DNA from: Engelhardtia mirabilis | GTDB lineage: Bacteria; Planctomycetota; UBA1135; GCA-002686595 | DNA length: 64,000 nt | Assembly: GCF_007748095.1 (NCBI RefSeq) | Contig: NZ_CP036287.1 | Coordinates: 434,001 to 498,000, forward strand | Direction of reading: 5' to 3' | In this document: in pieces, positions 49,397 through 58,669 of the stretch | Layout of the letters: each line of letters opens with the position of its first letter | Numbering within the stretch: the stretch's first letter is position 1 | Program-made: the position numbers and the translations under genes | The notes under the pieces: generated by a model | The model's input: only the letters and a program-made list of their open reading frames with translations | The model's database searches: none | Told to the model about the DNA's origin: nothing

Positions 49397-50535
49397 TTCG
49401 GCCCGGTCGACGGCAAGAGTGGTGCGGCCGTCGGAAGTGTCGCGCCGAGAACACCACCGTGCTTGGCCGGGCCGACGGGCGGGCTCACGCCCGGACCGAG
49501 CGAGAGCACGAACGGAGCGGCCCCTTGCCAAACCGGGAACGGCGAGCAGGGCAGCACATATAGGAAGATCGGACAGGCCGATATCACTCCGCACTCGTTG
49601 CTGATCGTGAGCGTGTAGCTACCGATGTCGGCCACGGTGGCCGGGACGATGACGAGCTTCTCCTGGTTGCCGACGACGCTGACATTCCCGAAGGGGTCGA
49701 CCTTGACCCAGGTGTAGGTGAGGTTGTCCCCGACGATGCCCCCCGCGCTCAGCACCGCCTTAGCGCCGATGCAGGCGATGACGTTCTTCGGGCAAGGATT
49801 CAGGAAGGCGGGGGCGGTGATTGCCTTGAAAGTCAGCTGCGTCGACAGCCCCCAACTCGGGTCGGGGTTGCTTCCATGCTCGAACTCGCTGTTGCCGCCC
49901 AGGGTCGGGTCGAGGCCAAAGAGGATCAGGCCCTCGTCGCCGCCGGAGACGAACGCGACGGTGGAGCCCACGTAGGCGGACCACGAGTAGTTGAGGCTGA
50001 TGGTCTGGGAACCGGTGCCCATTATCGAGCTCGTCGCCTTCGGGGTATCGACGTTCATGAAGACGTCGTTGTCCTTGTCGTTCGTGTTGGTCTGGCCGCC
50101 GCCGCCGCCGAGATCGAGTGCCGGATGGTGCACTCCGTCGACCTTGCAAGTGACGCTCCCGAGGTCGGCGTGCGCCCAGCCCTTGTTGCCATCGTCGTAG
50201 GCGCCGAACTGACCCTTGCGCCAGTTCGTGATGTCGAGCGTCCAGCACTTGCCCGGCGCATCGATCTGAATCAGCAGGGTGTAGTCGTAGGACGCCGACA
50301 GCCCTCCCGTGCCGTCGACCCACTTGTTGTCGACCCCCAGTACGGACTGGTGGGTGAACAGGAGGCTGTTCCCAGTGGTGCCGAGTGGCGCGACGACGTC
50401 TTGAAGCCGGATCTGGCCGTTGTGAGCGTTGTTGATCGGTCCGGACCCTCCGAGCGTGGCCCCGATCGTCATCTGTGCCGTGGCAATGCCGCCGACGGAG
50501 CTGGTGGCGAGGGCCGCCAGGGCGAACGATTGCAT
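49393..50535 (-). CDS. Secreted protein with Ig-like domain
   Basis: About 380 aa from the ATG at 50535 (MQSFALAALATSSVGGIATA, cleavage near TAQM); a start at 50601 is possible but adds an Arg-rich lead. It contains a large beta domain (SYDYTLLIQIDAPGKCWTLD, then GGGGGQTNTNDKDNDVFMNV) and an Ig-like domain near 270-350 (AVLSAGGIVGDNLTYTWVKV, then VPATVADIGSYTLTISNECG). Its stop lies within the TA duplication of the adjoining MITE, so expression of the full protein is preserved. Confidence 0.75.
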   Translation of the reverse strand: MQSFALAALATSSVGGIATAQMTIGATLGGSGPINNAHNGQIRLQDVVAPLGTTGNSLLFTHQSVLGVDNKWVDGTGGLSASYDYTLLIQIDAPGKCWTLDITNWRKGQFGAYDDGNKGWAHADLGSVTCKVDGVHHPALDLGGGGGQTNTNDKDNDVFMNVDTPKATSSIMGTGSQTISLNYSWSAYVGSTVAFVSGGDEGLILFGLDPTLGGNSEFEHGSNPDPSWGLSTQLTFKAITAPAFLNPCPKNVIACIGAKAVLSAGGIVGDNLTYTWVKVDPFGNVSVVGNQEKLVIVPATVADIGSYTLTISNECGVISACPIFLYVLPCSPFPVWQGAAPFVLSLGPGVSPPVGPAKHGGVLGATLPTAAPLLPSTGPN

Positions 50536-51044
50536 TGCGCGGAGGAGAGTGGGAACGTCACCGAGCGGGCGACGACGAAGTCCATTGAGGCGAAGTTGCA
50601 TGGCGATTTCAGGGTTGGGGCGCGACGAGGTGTTCGCGAGTCACAGGGCTCTCGGTTGCCGAGATGGCTGGGTGAGCGATCCTTCGAAACGCCTGGTTGC
50701 GGCGACGATGGTTGCCGGTCGGAGAGCACGGGCCCGTCGTCCGAAGCCCGGCTCTTGCCGCAGGGCTCCACTCGACTGCCGAGCTCCGGGGGCGGATGCG
50801 CCCGGGGACCTGGCAGGTCGGACGACGCGGGCTCCGATTGGCATCGACCGCGATCGGGTGTTCATGACCGCCCTCGTCAGTGCGCCCGGCACGAGGCCCG
50901 AACGAGAAATCCGAGAGGAGATTCGGAAGCGATGCGGCACCTCGCCGGCGGCCCTCGCCACCTGGCTGGAAATTCCATTTCGATGAGGGACCCCGGCACT
51001 GGCCTGCGTGGGCATCAGCAACCACTCGGAGCCCGTCATCCGCC
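50536..51044. other. Intergenic between divergent secreted-protein genes
   Basis: About 510 bp holding the promoters of both neighbours. No small gene, strong hairpin or repeat stands out. Confidence 0.45.
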
Positions 51045-52673
51045 ATGCAGACCCTCCTCGCCTTCGCCACACTCCTGGCAACCGCCCCCCTCGCCGCCGC
51101 CCAGGACTACGCTCTCGACGCCTTCACCAACCCTACCGGTCAGTTCGGCCAGTCCTTTGCCCGCAGCGTGGACCTGTCGGGCACGACGGCGGTCGTCGGC
51201 AGCTTCCAGGGTGCTTGGATCGTCGAGCGCAACGCCTCCGGCCACTGGAAGGTCGGCGACGCGCTCGTGCCCCTCGACGGGCTGACGGGCAAGTGCTTTG
51301 GCGCCGCCGTGGCCGTCGACGGGGACCGCGCCGTGGTCTCGGCCTACTGCGACTCCTCGTCCAGCTACCAGGCCGGCTCGGTCTACGTCTTCGAGCGCGG
51401 TGCCGGCGGCTCCTGGAGCCAGACAGCCAAGCTCTTCGTGCCCTCGCCCATCGCCGAGGTCCAGTTCGGCTGGGACCTGGACCTCGAGGGGACGCGCCTC
51501 GTGGTAGGGGCCCCGCAGTCCAAGAGCCCCTTCTCCTCCGCCGTCTCCGGGGCCGTGCACGTCTTCGACCTGTTGCCCGACGGCAACTGGGCCCTGGACG
51601 CGACCCTCGCCGCCCAGAACCACTGGGAGGGGATGCAGTTCGGCTACTCGGTGGCGCTCAGTGGCGATCGCGTCCTGGTCGGCGCGCCCAGCTTCCTCAA
51701 CATCTCCCACGACGGGCATGTGCGGGTCTTCGATCGCGGCGCGGGTGGCGCTTGGAGCGCTTCGGCGGTCCTGACCCCGTCCGACGTCCAGGCTGGCGAC
51801 CTGACCGGCAGCTGCGTCGCGCTGGAGGGCAACACCGCGTTCACGGGCGCGGCCTTCCACGACGCCTCGAGCTTCAACGACGGTGCCGTCTGGGTCTGGG
51901 TGCGCCAGTCCAGCGGCTTCTGGAAGCAGGTGCAGAAGCTCGTGACCCCCGTCGCCCCGTCCAGCGCCCAGGCCGGAGCTTCGCTAGCGCTCGACGGCGA
52001 CCACCTGCTGATCGGTGCGCGCTCGGAGCAGGTGGATGGCATCAACGTGGCTGGCGCGGCGCATCTGTGGAAGCGCGACGGCAGCGGCAAGTGGGCCTGG
52101 GCCGAGCGCATCGTCAGCCCCGAGCCCGAGTTCGCGGCCTCTGCCGGCAGCGACCTGGCTCTGGGCAACGGATGGGTGCTGCTCGCCGAGCCGGACCAGG
52201 GGCCGGGCTACGACGGACGACTCGACGTCGTCTACTCCCACGCCGCGGGTGACGTGCTGCCGACCAATAACTTCGGCCAGGGCACGGCGAGCTGCGCCAG
52301 CGCGCACACGACGTTCCTGCCCCTGCCGCCGCTGATCGGCACCGACAGCTTCCGCGTGCACGCAGCGGGCGTGCCGCCCCTGGCCTCCGGGCTGCTGGTG
52401 ATCGGGTCGAGCGACGATCCGCTGGGATCCGACAAGTTCGCCCTGGGCTGCGACCTCCACGTGGACGTGCTGGGCTCGATCGCGCTGTTCGTGATTCCGG
52501 CCTTCAGCGACGCCCAGGGCCTCGGCAAGGGCAAGGTTCCGATCCCCCCGGATCCGGTGCTCGTCGGCCTGCGCCTGTTCGCCCAGACCGTTTGGCTCGG
52601 CCCACCCTGCGCCGCCCTGCCCCTGGGCCTGTCCAGCTCCGACGGCCTGGGCTTCGAGATCGGCGCGCCGTGA
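51045..52673 (+). CDS. FG-GAP-like repeat secreted protein, copy 1
   Basis: A 542-aa protein from the ATG at 51045 with signal peptide MQTLLAFATLLATAPLAAAQ. It contains a seven-blade propeller-like array in which LSGDRVLVGAPSF, VDGDRAVVSAYCDS and LEGTRLVVGAPQS recur every ~50 residues with alternating VYVFERG-GGSWSQTAKL strands, as in integrin-like FG-GAP proteins. The last ~120 residues (LPLPPLIGTDSFRVHAAGV to GLGFEIGAP) form the lineage end module. The next gene is a close paralogue, so this is a tandem duplication. Confidence 0.82.
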   Translation: MQTLLAFATLLATAPLAAAQDYALDAFTNPTGQFGQSFARSVDLSGTTAVVGSFQGAWIVERNASGHWKVGDALVPLDGLTGKCFGAAVAVDGDRAVVSAYCDSSSSYQAGSVYVFERGAGGSWSQTAKLFVPSPIAEVQFGWDLDLEGTRLVVGAPQSKSPFSSAVSGAVHVFDLLPDGNWALDATLAAQNHWEGMQFGYSVALSGDRVLVGAPSFLNISHDGHVRVFDRGAGGAWSASAVLTPSDVQAGDLTGSCVALEGNTAFTGAAFHDASSFNDGAVWVWVRQSSGFWKQVQKLVTPVAPSSAQAGASLALDGDHLLIGARSEQVDGINVAGAAHLWKRDGSGKWAWAERIVSPEPEFAASAGSDLALGNGWVLLAEPDQGPGYDGRLDVVYSHAAGDVLPTNNFGQGTASCASAHTTFLPLPPLIGTDSFRVHAAGVPPLASGLLVIGSSDDPLGSDKFALGCDLHVDVLGSIALFVIPAFSDAQGLGKGKVPIPPDPVLVGLRLFAQTVWLGPPCAALPLGLSSSDGLGFEIGAP

Positions 52674-52861
52674 ATGCCTGCCGGCGCTCGAGGCCTGCCG
52701 GGACGCATCGACCCGGCCCGGGCTGATCCGGTGCCGGCCCGCTCTCCTCACCCTGCAAGTCTCCGACTCGTGCCCAATCGAGGCGGATTCGCCGATTCGC
52801 TGAGGGTCCTCGACCCCCGTCTACGTGGGCAGCCCTGAATCCCTCGAAGGAACCAACCGCC

Positions 52862-54493
52862 ATGCGTACCGCCCTCGCCCTGACCGTCTCCCTGGCCGCC
52901 GCAGCCCCCCTCGCCGCCGCCCAGGACTACGCCATCAACTCTTTCCTCAACCCCGCGGGCGAACTCGGCGAGAACTTCGGGCGCCGGGTCGGCCTCTCGG
53001 GGACCACTGCCATCGGCGCCAGCTTCAACGGCGCTTGGATCATCGATCGCACCGCCTCGGGCAAGTGGAAGGTCGGCGACCTCCTGACTCCCCTCGATCC
53101 CCACTCGCCCTCGTGCTTCGGCGCCTCGGTCGCGATCGACGGGGATCGCGCGGTGGTCTCGGACTACTGCGAGTCCTTGACCGGCTTCCAGTCCGGCTCG
53201 GTCTACGTCTTCGAGCGCGGCCCTGGCGGCTCGTGGAGTCAGACCGCCAAGCTCTTCGTTCCCGGCGCGGCCAGCCAGCCTGCGTTCGGCTGGGACCTGG
53301 ACCTCGAGGGCAACCGCCTGGCGGTGGGGGCGCCGAATGGGCAGAGCCCCTTCTCCTCTGCCCTCTCCGGCGTGGTTCACGTCTTCGAGCTGCTGCCCGA
53401 TGGCAACTGGGTCCTCGACGCGACCATCGCGCCGCAGACGCACTGGGACAACATGGATTTCGGCGAGTCGGTCGCGCTCAGCGGTGACCGCCTCTTGGTG
53501 GGCGCGCCCAGCTTCATCAACCACGACCACGACGCACACCTGGAGATCTTCGACCGCAACGCGGCGGGTCAATGGGTCGCCAAGGCCGTGCTCACGCCCC
53601 CGGGCGTCCAGGAGTACGACTGGACCGGACGCGCCGTCGCCCTGGAGGGGGACACGGCCGTGGCAGGCGCCGCCCTGCACGACGCGATCAGTATCAACGA
53701 CGGTGTCGTCTGGGTCTGGGAGCGCCAGGCCGGCGGCGTGTGGAAGCTGGCGCAGGCCCTGGTGACGCCCGGTTCGCCCGTCGACAGCCACGCCGGCATT
53801 TCCCTCGCCCTCGACGGCGACCGCATGCTGGTCGGGGCACGCGGCGAGACGGTGGATGGCGTCGTCAAGGCCGGGGCCGCCCACCTGTGGAAGCGCAACA
53901 GCAATGGTATTTGGAACTGGCAGGAGCGCATCGTCAGCCCCGCGCCCGAGGACACGGCCTACGCTGGCACCGACGTGGCCCTGGGCAACGGCTGGGTCCT
54001 GCTCGGCGTGCCGAACTTCGGCCCCGGTTACGACGGACGAATCGACGTGACCTACTCCTTCGCGGCGGGCGACGTTCCTCCGACCGAGAACTTCGGTGCG
54101 GGCACGGCCGGCTGCGCCTCCGCGCACTCGACCTTCCTGCCCCTGCCGCCCCTGATCGGCTCCGGCGACTTCCGCGTGCTCACTGCGGGCTCGCCGCCCC
54201 TCGCCCCGGGACTGCTGGTGATCGGTTCCAGCGGAGATCCCCTGGGCTCCGACAAGTTCGCCCTGGGCTGCGACCTGCACGTGGACGTGCTCGGCTCGTC
54301 CGTGCTCCTCGTCCTGTCCGCCTTCAGCGACGGCCAAGGCCAGGGCAAGGCCACGATTCCGATCCCGGGCGACCCTGTCCTGATCGGCCTGCAACTGTTC
54401 GCCCAGACCGTCTGGATCGGTCCGGCTTGCCCCGCCCTGCCCTACGGCCTGTCCAGCTCCGACGGACTGGCCTTCGTGATCGGCGCGCCGTGA
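52862..54493 (+). CDS. FG-GAP-like repeat secreted protein, copy 2
   Basis: A 543-aa protein from the ATG at 52862 (MRTALALTVSLAAAAPLAAA, cleavage after AQ). It has the same layout as the upstream protein and is colinear with it: LSGDRLLVGAPSF, LEGNRLAVGAPNG and VYVFERGPGGSWSQTAKLFV recur, and it ends DGLAFVIGAP. The two are separated by ~190 bp. No active-site residues are seen; exported binding or adhesion protein. Confidence 0.82.
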   Translation: MRTALALTVSLAAAAPLAAAQDYAINSFLNPAGELGENFGRRVGLSGTTAIGASFNGAWIIDRTASGKWKVGDLLTPLDPHSPSCFGASVAIDGDRAVVSDYCESLTGFQSGSVYVFERGPGGSWSQTAKLFVPGAASQPAFGWDLDLEGNRLAVGAPNGQSPFSSALSGVVHVFELLPDGNWVLDATIAPQTHWDNMDFGESVALSGDRLLVGAPSFINHDHDAHLEIFDRNAAGQWVAKAVLTPPGVQEYDWTGRAVALEGDTAVAGAALHDAISINDGVVWVWERQAGGVWKLAQALVTPGSPVDSHAGISLALDGDRMLVGARGETVDGVVKAGAAHLWKRNSNGIWNWQERIVSPAPEDTAYAGTDVALGNGWVLLGVPNFGPGYDGRIDVTYSFAAGDVPPTENFGAGTAGCASAHSTFLPLPPLIGSGDFRVLTAGSPPLAPGLLVIGSSGDPLGSDKFALGCDLHVDVLGSSVLLVLSAFSDGQGQGKATIPIPGDPVLIGLQLFAQTVWIGPACPALPYGLSSSDGLAFVIGAP

Positions 54494-54530
54494 TCTTCAC
54501 GTCGAAGACCACGGCGAAGCGCCCCGCCAA

Positions 54531-55466
54531 CTAGCCGCAGACCAACTCCTCTGCGATCGAGAAGGTGAAGCCGAACGCGATGGAGATCGACGCGACGATC
54601 AGCAGGTGCAGGACGTAGTAGACCAGGACGGTGATCCCCATTCCGAGCCTCTCTGGACCCTGGAGCAGATCTCGGATCTCTCCCGGTATCCGGTCGATCG
54701 CGAAGGACCGGGGGCTGTGGGTGAACTCGAGGAAGTCCGATCGTCGCTCGAGGCTTCGCATGAGCTGCGCACCCTTTTCGGTACGCGGGAAGCTCAAGGG
54801 AAACAGGACGCGCCCGGCGAAGACCGGGTCGCCGCGCTCCACGGCCCTGACCGCCGCGTCGGTGTCGAGGTAGAAGGGCGACGTGACCAGGTCGAACCGG
54901 ATCGGCCGCATGTCGCCCTCCTCAGTCATCCAGTCGGGCCTGGTCTCCGAACCTGGCGTCGATCCTGAGCGACCTAGGTCCATGGTCCGGTCGACCGGTG
55001 CCTCGAACAGGCCGTAGAGCGTCTCGCGGTCCGGCTGCCACTCGACCAGGGTCTCGTGGCGCAGGACCGTGTGGGCGCCGAACAGCACCGCCGCGACGCC
55101 CCACCAGGCCAGGCCGCGCCAGTTGGCTCCTCGATCGGCTTGATCTCGTTCGCGTTTGAAGCGGAACCAGCGTCGGCGCGCCCGCCGATCGTTCTCCGCG
55201 GGTCGCGCGACCTCGTTCGGATCGTCCGCGCGGTTGCGAAGTCGGGCGAGGTGAAAGCAAGTGGCTCCGATGCCGAAGCTCAGCAGCTGAACCGCGTAAC
55301 GCCATTCCGTGGGCATCCAGAGTGCGGCTCCGGAGAGCATCGCCAGTTGCTTGCCCAGGAAGTAGAGCGGTGCGAAGAACAGCACCGAGCGCCAGACCCG
55401 CGGAACGGCTGCGCGGAGATGCTCGCGGACCTGCCGGGGCAGCCTGAGGTCGCGGTCGTCGCTCAC
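54531..55466 (-). CDS. Membrane protein, third gene of a papain-like operon
   Basis: A 311-aa protein with about four membrane helices: VLFFAPLYFLGKQLAMLSGA and YAVQLLSFGIGATCFHLARL near the front, LAWWGVAAVLFGAHTVL in the middle, and YYVLHLLIVASISIAFGFTF at the end. A ~120-residue soluble loop lies between the third and last helices. It overlaps the upstream lipoprotein gene by 4 bp. No family recognised. Confidence 0.65.
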   Translation of the reverse strand: MSDDRDLRLPRQVREHLRAAVPRVWRSVLFFAPLYFLGKQLAMLSGAALWMPTEWRYAVQLLSFGIGATCFHLARLRNRADDPNEVARPAENDRRARRRWFRFKRERDQADRGANWRGLAWWGVAAVLFGAHTVLRHETLVEWQPDRETLYGLFEAPVDRTMDLGRSGSTPGSETRPDWMTEEGDMRPIRFDLVTSPFYLDTDAAVRAVERGDPVFAGRVLFPLSFPRTEKGAQLMRSLERRSDFLEFTHSPRSFAIDRIPGEIRDLLQGPERLGMGITVLVYYVLHLLIVASISIAFGFTFSIAEELVCG

Positions 55467-55969
55467 CGCGGCAGCCCCACGCGCACCAGGTCCGTACGCA
55501 CCACGTCGAAGGGCTCGCTGCGCCAGCCGTCGCCGCAGCGAACGACCAGGATGTACTGGGTCTTGGTCAGTCGTGCGCTGCCCTCGCCACCGTCGAACTG
55601 GTGCTGGGCGACTTCGTCCAAGTCCGCGGTCAGGTCGGAGGTGGCGGGGCCGGGCTGCCCCTCCTCCCTGGCCGTGCGGAGCGCGATCAAGCGACGGCGC
55701 CCATCGATGTCATCCCACTTGACCCAGTAGACGATCCAGCTCCGCGCGTCGTCGACGGTCAGGGTCGCCGTGCCCGAAGCGGGCACGAGGATCGCGTCGG
55801 CGGAATCCGGCCCCGTGGAGTCGAGCGCCTTCGATCCATCGCTGCGCTCGGAGTCGATCCGGAACTGCACCACCCTCTCGTCCCCGCCATAGCTGGGACT
55901 CTTGCACGCGCCCAGTGCGAGCAGGCACAGCCCGAGGGCGATCAGGCCCGTTCGGCGCAGGTTGACCAT
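55463..55969 (-). CDS. Lipoprotein of unknown function
   Basis: A 168-aa protein from the ATG at 55969 (MVNLRRTGLIALGLCLLALG, lipobox LGAC). The body is beta-rich with AILVPASGTATLTVDDARSW and a C-terminal VVRCGDGWRSEPFDVVRTDL. It overlaps both neighbours by 4 bp (ATGA), so the three genes are translated together. No known family. Confidence 0.65.
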   Translation of the reverse strand: MVNLRRTGLIALGLCLLALGACKSPSYGGDERVVQFRIDSERSDGSKALDSTGPDSADAILVPASGTATLTVDDARSWIVYWVKWDDIDGRRRLIALRTAREEGQPGPATSDLTADLDEVAQHQFDGGEGSARLTKTQYILVVRCGDGWRSEPFDVVRTDLVRVGLPR

Positions 55970-56913
55970 CACTCGACCTCCAATTCGATCAGGCGCCACC
56001 AGCGCGTCAGGATCTCGTGGGCGTCCGCGCGCGTCGTCACGAAGTCGACACGGGACTTGAACTCCTTGAAGGTCAGGCTCACGCGCGCCTCATTGACTTC
56101 GGTCTCCGGGTCGTCCTTCCTGAGGGGGTCGACGAGTTCGATCGACTGAACGGCGATTCCGCTGGGCTCGAATCGATCGACGAGTAATTTCGATAGCTCG
56201 CCGGTTCCAAGCCCTGTCTTTGCATAGTCGATCAATGCGTCGCCGAGCCCTGGTCTCTTCACCTCCCACTGCGCGCCGACGATCACGTACAGATGCCCTT
56301 GATCTGTATCCGGATCGCGGAGCCCAGCGACCGCGGGGTCGCCGAGCTGCAACTGGGCGATTGGCACCCCGGACGAAGGGTAAATGCGATCGAACAGACT
56401 CTGCACGGCCTCGTCCTCGTTCCAGGAGAGGTCGATGTCGCCCTCGACCTTCCCTTCGCCCTTCAGCTTGTCGAGAGCCTGGGTCCCGGCGTCCTCGAGT
56501 GTCGACTGGATGACCTTCCAGGCCGAGTCGAAGTCGAAGGGAGGGGCGTCCGGTGCAAGTGCCCGCAGGAGCTCGAAGCGCGACGCGGTCGCGACCTTCA
56601 GGCTGCCGTCCGGAAGGTAGCCGTGGACGCGGTCGACGATTTCTTCCTGGGATACGTCGATGCCGTTGTAGCGCAGGATCATCGAAGCGCAGGCCGCCCA
56701 GCACCACACGGGCTCACGCTGCGGGGATTCGACGGCTTCGAAGCCCGTCAGCGTGACGGTCTTCATTCCGTACTCGGACTCGGTACCCGCCGGCTGCGAA
56801 AGGCTGTCCGCGTCTTGAGGCAACGACGGCTCAGGGGAGTCATCAGGCTTCGGAATTGGAGGAAGCTCGATCAGCGCACATCCCCAAAGTAGCGCGAGCG
56901 GTATCAGGGCCAT
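55969..56913 (-). CDS. Papain-like cysteine peptidase lipoprotein
   Basis: A 314-aa protein from the ATG at 56913 (MALIPLALLWGCALIELPPI, lipobox LLWGC). The catalytic Cys lies in REPVWCWAACASMILRYNG (~residue 72), as in AvrRpt2/C39-type papain-like peptidases; the conserved follow-on is SQEEIVDRVHGY. The His is in QGHLYVIVGAQWEV (~235), with a later Asp/Glu-rich end. It is the first gene of a tightly overlapping three-gene operon (peptidase, lipoprotein, membrane protein). Likely a periplasmic processing peptidase. Confidence 0.78.
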   Translation of the reverse strand: MALIPLALLWGCALIELPPIPKPDDSPEPSLPQDADSLSQPAGTESEYGMKTVTLTGFEAVESPQREPVWCWAACASMILRYNGIDVSQEEIVDRVHGYLPDGSLKVATASRFELLRALAPDAPPFDFDSAWKVIQSTLEDAGTQALDKLKGEGKVEGDIDLSWNEDEAVQSLFDRIYPSSGVPIAQLQLGDPAVAGLRDPDTDQGHLYVIVGAQWEVKRPGLGDALIDYAKTGLGTGELSKLLVDRFEPSGIAVQSIELVDPLRKDDPETEVNEARVSLTFKEFKSRVDFVTTRADAHEILTRWWRLIELEVE

Positions 56914-57360
56914 GACGACGCTACGTAGGCTCGAACAGACTTTGGGCCTGGACACGAATGATCTCCAACGGGGGGGACGCGGTGGGGGGGGGGGCACGCC
57001 CGAAGCGCGGTCGGGGCAAGACTCCGCTGATCGAAGCACCCGCTTGACTGATCGGAGCCCCCTCTGGTCTGAACGTACAAGCTGTGTCAGGCAGCTCGAT
57101 AAATGCCGATCTTTGTGGCGGCGCCAAATGGGAACTCCAACGGCGGCTCTTGGATACAAGGCACTTGGGTCACTCTGCATCCCTCGGCGACGAGCAGCTG
57201 GGGGGGGGCGCTGGGACAAACCTGGCACCTCGATGCTCGACCTGCCTTGCGGCGATCGTGTGCAAACGGGTCGGGATGTCGGGCGCTGGATCCGGGTCCG
57301 GGTCCTGCGCACCTCGACCTGCGGAGATCGGGAGACCTCCTCAGCGCCCCCGAGCGCCGT
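56914..57360. other. Intergenic with G homopolymers
   Basis: About 450 bp with runs of 7 G (56970-56976), 11 G (56984-56994) and 9 G (57200-57208). No gene is convincing. The first runs are ~60-80 bp upstream of the papain-like lipoprotein start, on its template side. Length slippage there could alter promoter spacing. Confidence 0.5.
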
Positions 57361-58470
57361 TCAGCGCTCCGCGCCCGGCAGGCCGCGGCGCACCATGAAC
57401 TCCACCGCCGCGTTCATCTCCACGGGCACCAGGCTCACCTCGGGGTGGACGCGCGCCCAGACGCGGAGGACCTCGTCGACGAAGCCCTGGCCCACGGACT
57501 CCACACCCTTGAAGTCCAGCACGACCTCGCGGAAGCGCTCGAGCCCGTGGGTCAGGCGCTTGGCCTGGGAGCGGGAGATGAATTCGGTGCCGTACTCGAA
57601 CAGGCGCAGCACGCAGCGCGTGCGGTCGAACTCGAAGTCTGTGGTGTAGCGGTCGAACAGCTCCGCCAGCTCGCGCTGCGTGTCGGCGGCCAGGCGCAGG
57701 CGCACGTCCGTGCCCGGCCGCTCGGCTTCCTGACGTACCGTCTGGTCGTCGCGCAGGTTGTCGACGACCCACACCAGGCCGTTGGCGCGCAGCTCGAAGT
57801 AGTCGACGGCCTTGGATCTGAAGAACAGCCCCTCGCCCGAGTGGCGCTCGGCCATCGTGGTGACCTTGCCCTTCGACAGCTCGTGCAGGGCGTCCAGGGC
57901 TCCGCCCAGGTGCAGGTCGCGGCGCGCCGACTCGAAAGCGCCGATCCCGTCGTCGCGGATGAGACCGACGAGGCCGCCGCCCCCGGTGGGGGGGTCCGGC
58001 CACAGTGCCACGTCGACCCGGTGGCCGTGGGAGTGGTCGATGGCGTTGTTGACCAGCTCCGTGAAGACTTAGGCGAGGATCTTGCGGCAGCGCTCGGCGC
58101 CGGCGGCGTGCAGGTCGGTCGTGGCGCCCTCGAGCTGCTCCCAGACCGAGTGCTCGTCGAGACCCTCGAGGGGATGTCGCGCCACACGACCTTCGGGCGG
58201 TTGGGGCAGGGCCGGACTCGGTGCCAGCGGTTCGGCCGCGCCAGCCACGTAGCGGGTTGCGCGCGAGCGCCCCTCGACGGAGAGTTGGCCCTCGGCCACC
58301 CGCCGCCGCAGTTGCGGATGAACCGCCTGGCGGGTGATCCCCAGCCGTCGGGCCAGGTCGGAGCTGGAGAAGCTTTCTCGGCTCTCCAGCAGCTCGGCAA
58401 TGGCCTGGTCGATGGTCGGCTGCTTCACGGCTGGATTGGCGCTGGCAGTGGGCCGGCGTTCTTGCGTCAA
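57361..58470 (-). pseudogene. HTH + GHKL ATPase + STAS-like (DUF4325) regulator with in-frame stop
   Basis: The frame runs from MTQERRPTASANPAVKQPTI at 58470 to the stop at 57361, broken once by TAA at 58069-58071 between RKILA and VFTELVNNAIDHSHG. The front is a winged HTH (SSSDLARRLGITRQAVHPQL). The centre is a Bergerat ATPase: N-box ELVNNAIDHSHG, G1 RDDGIGAFE, G2 HSGEGLFFRSK. The end is a STAS-like DUF4325 domain (VLDFKGVESVGQGFVDEV). A TAY-to-TAA change would explain it. Without the stop, 369 aa. Confidence 0.75.
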
Positions 58471-58669
58471 GGCATGCAGTTGACGGAAATGCGCTCCGTC
58501 AAGCTCCAGGTTGACGAAAGTCTGCTTGCGTCAAGTCAGGTTTGACGCAAAGGACTTTCGTCAAGGTGGGTTCCCGCCTACCTCACCCCGCCGACCCCCC
58601 GCTCGCCTCCCCGATCGGTTAGAGCTGCGCCTCTCCGCCCGCCCTCGCCCCTCCAACCCCCTCCCGACC

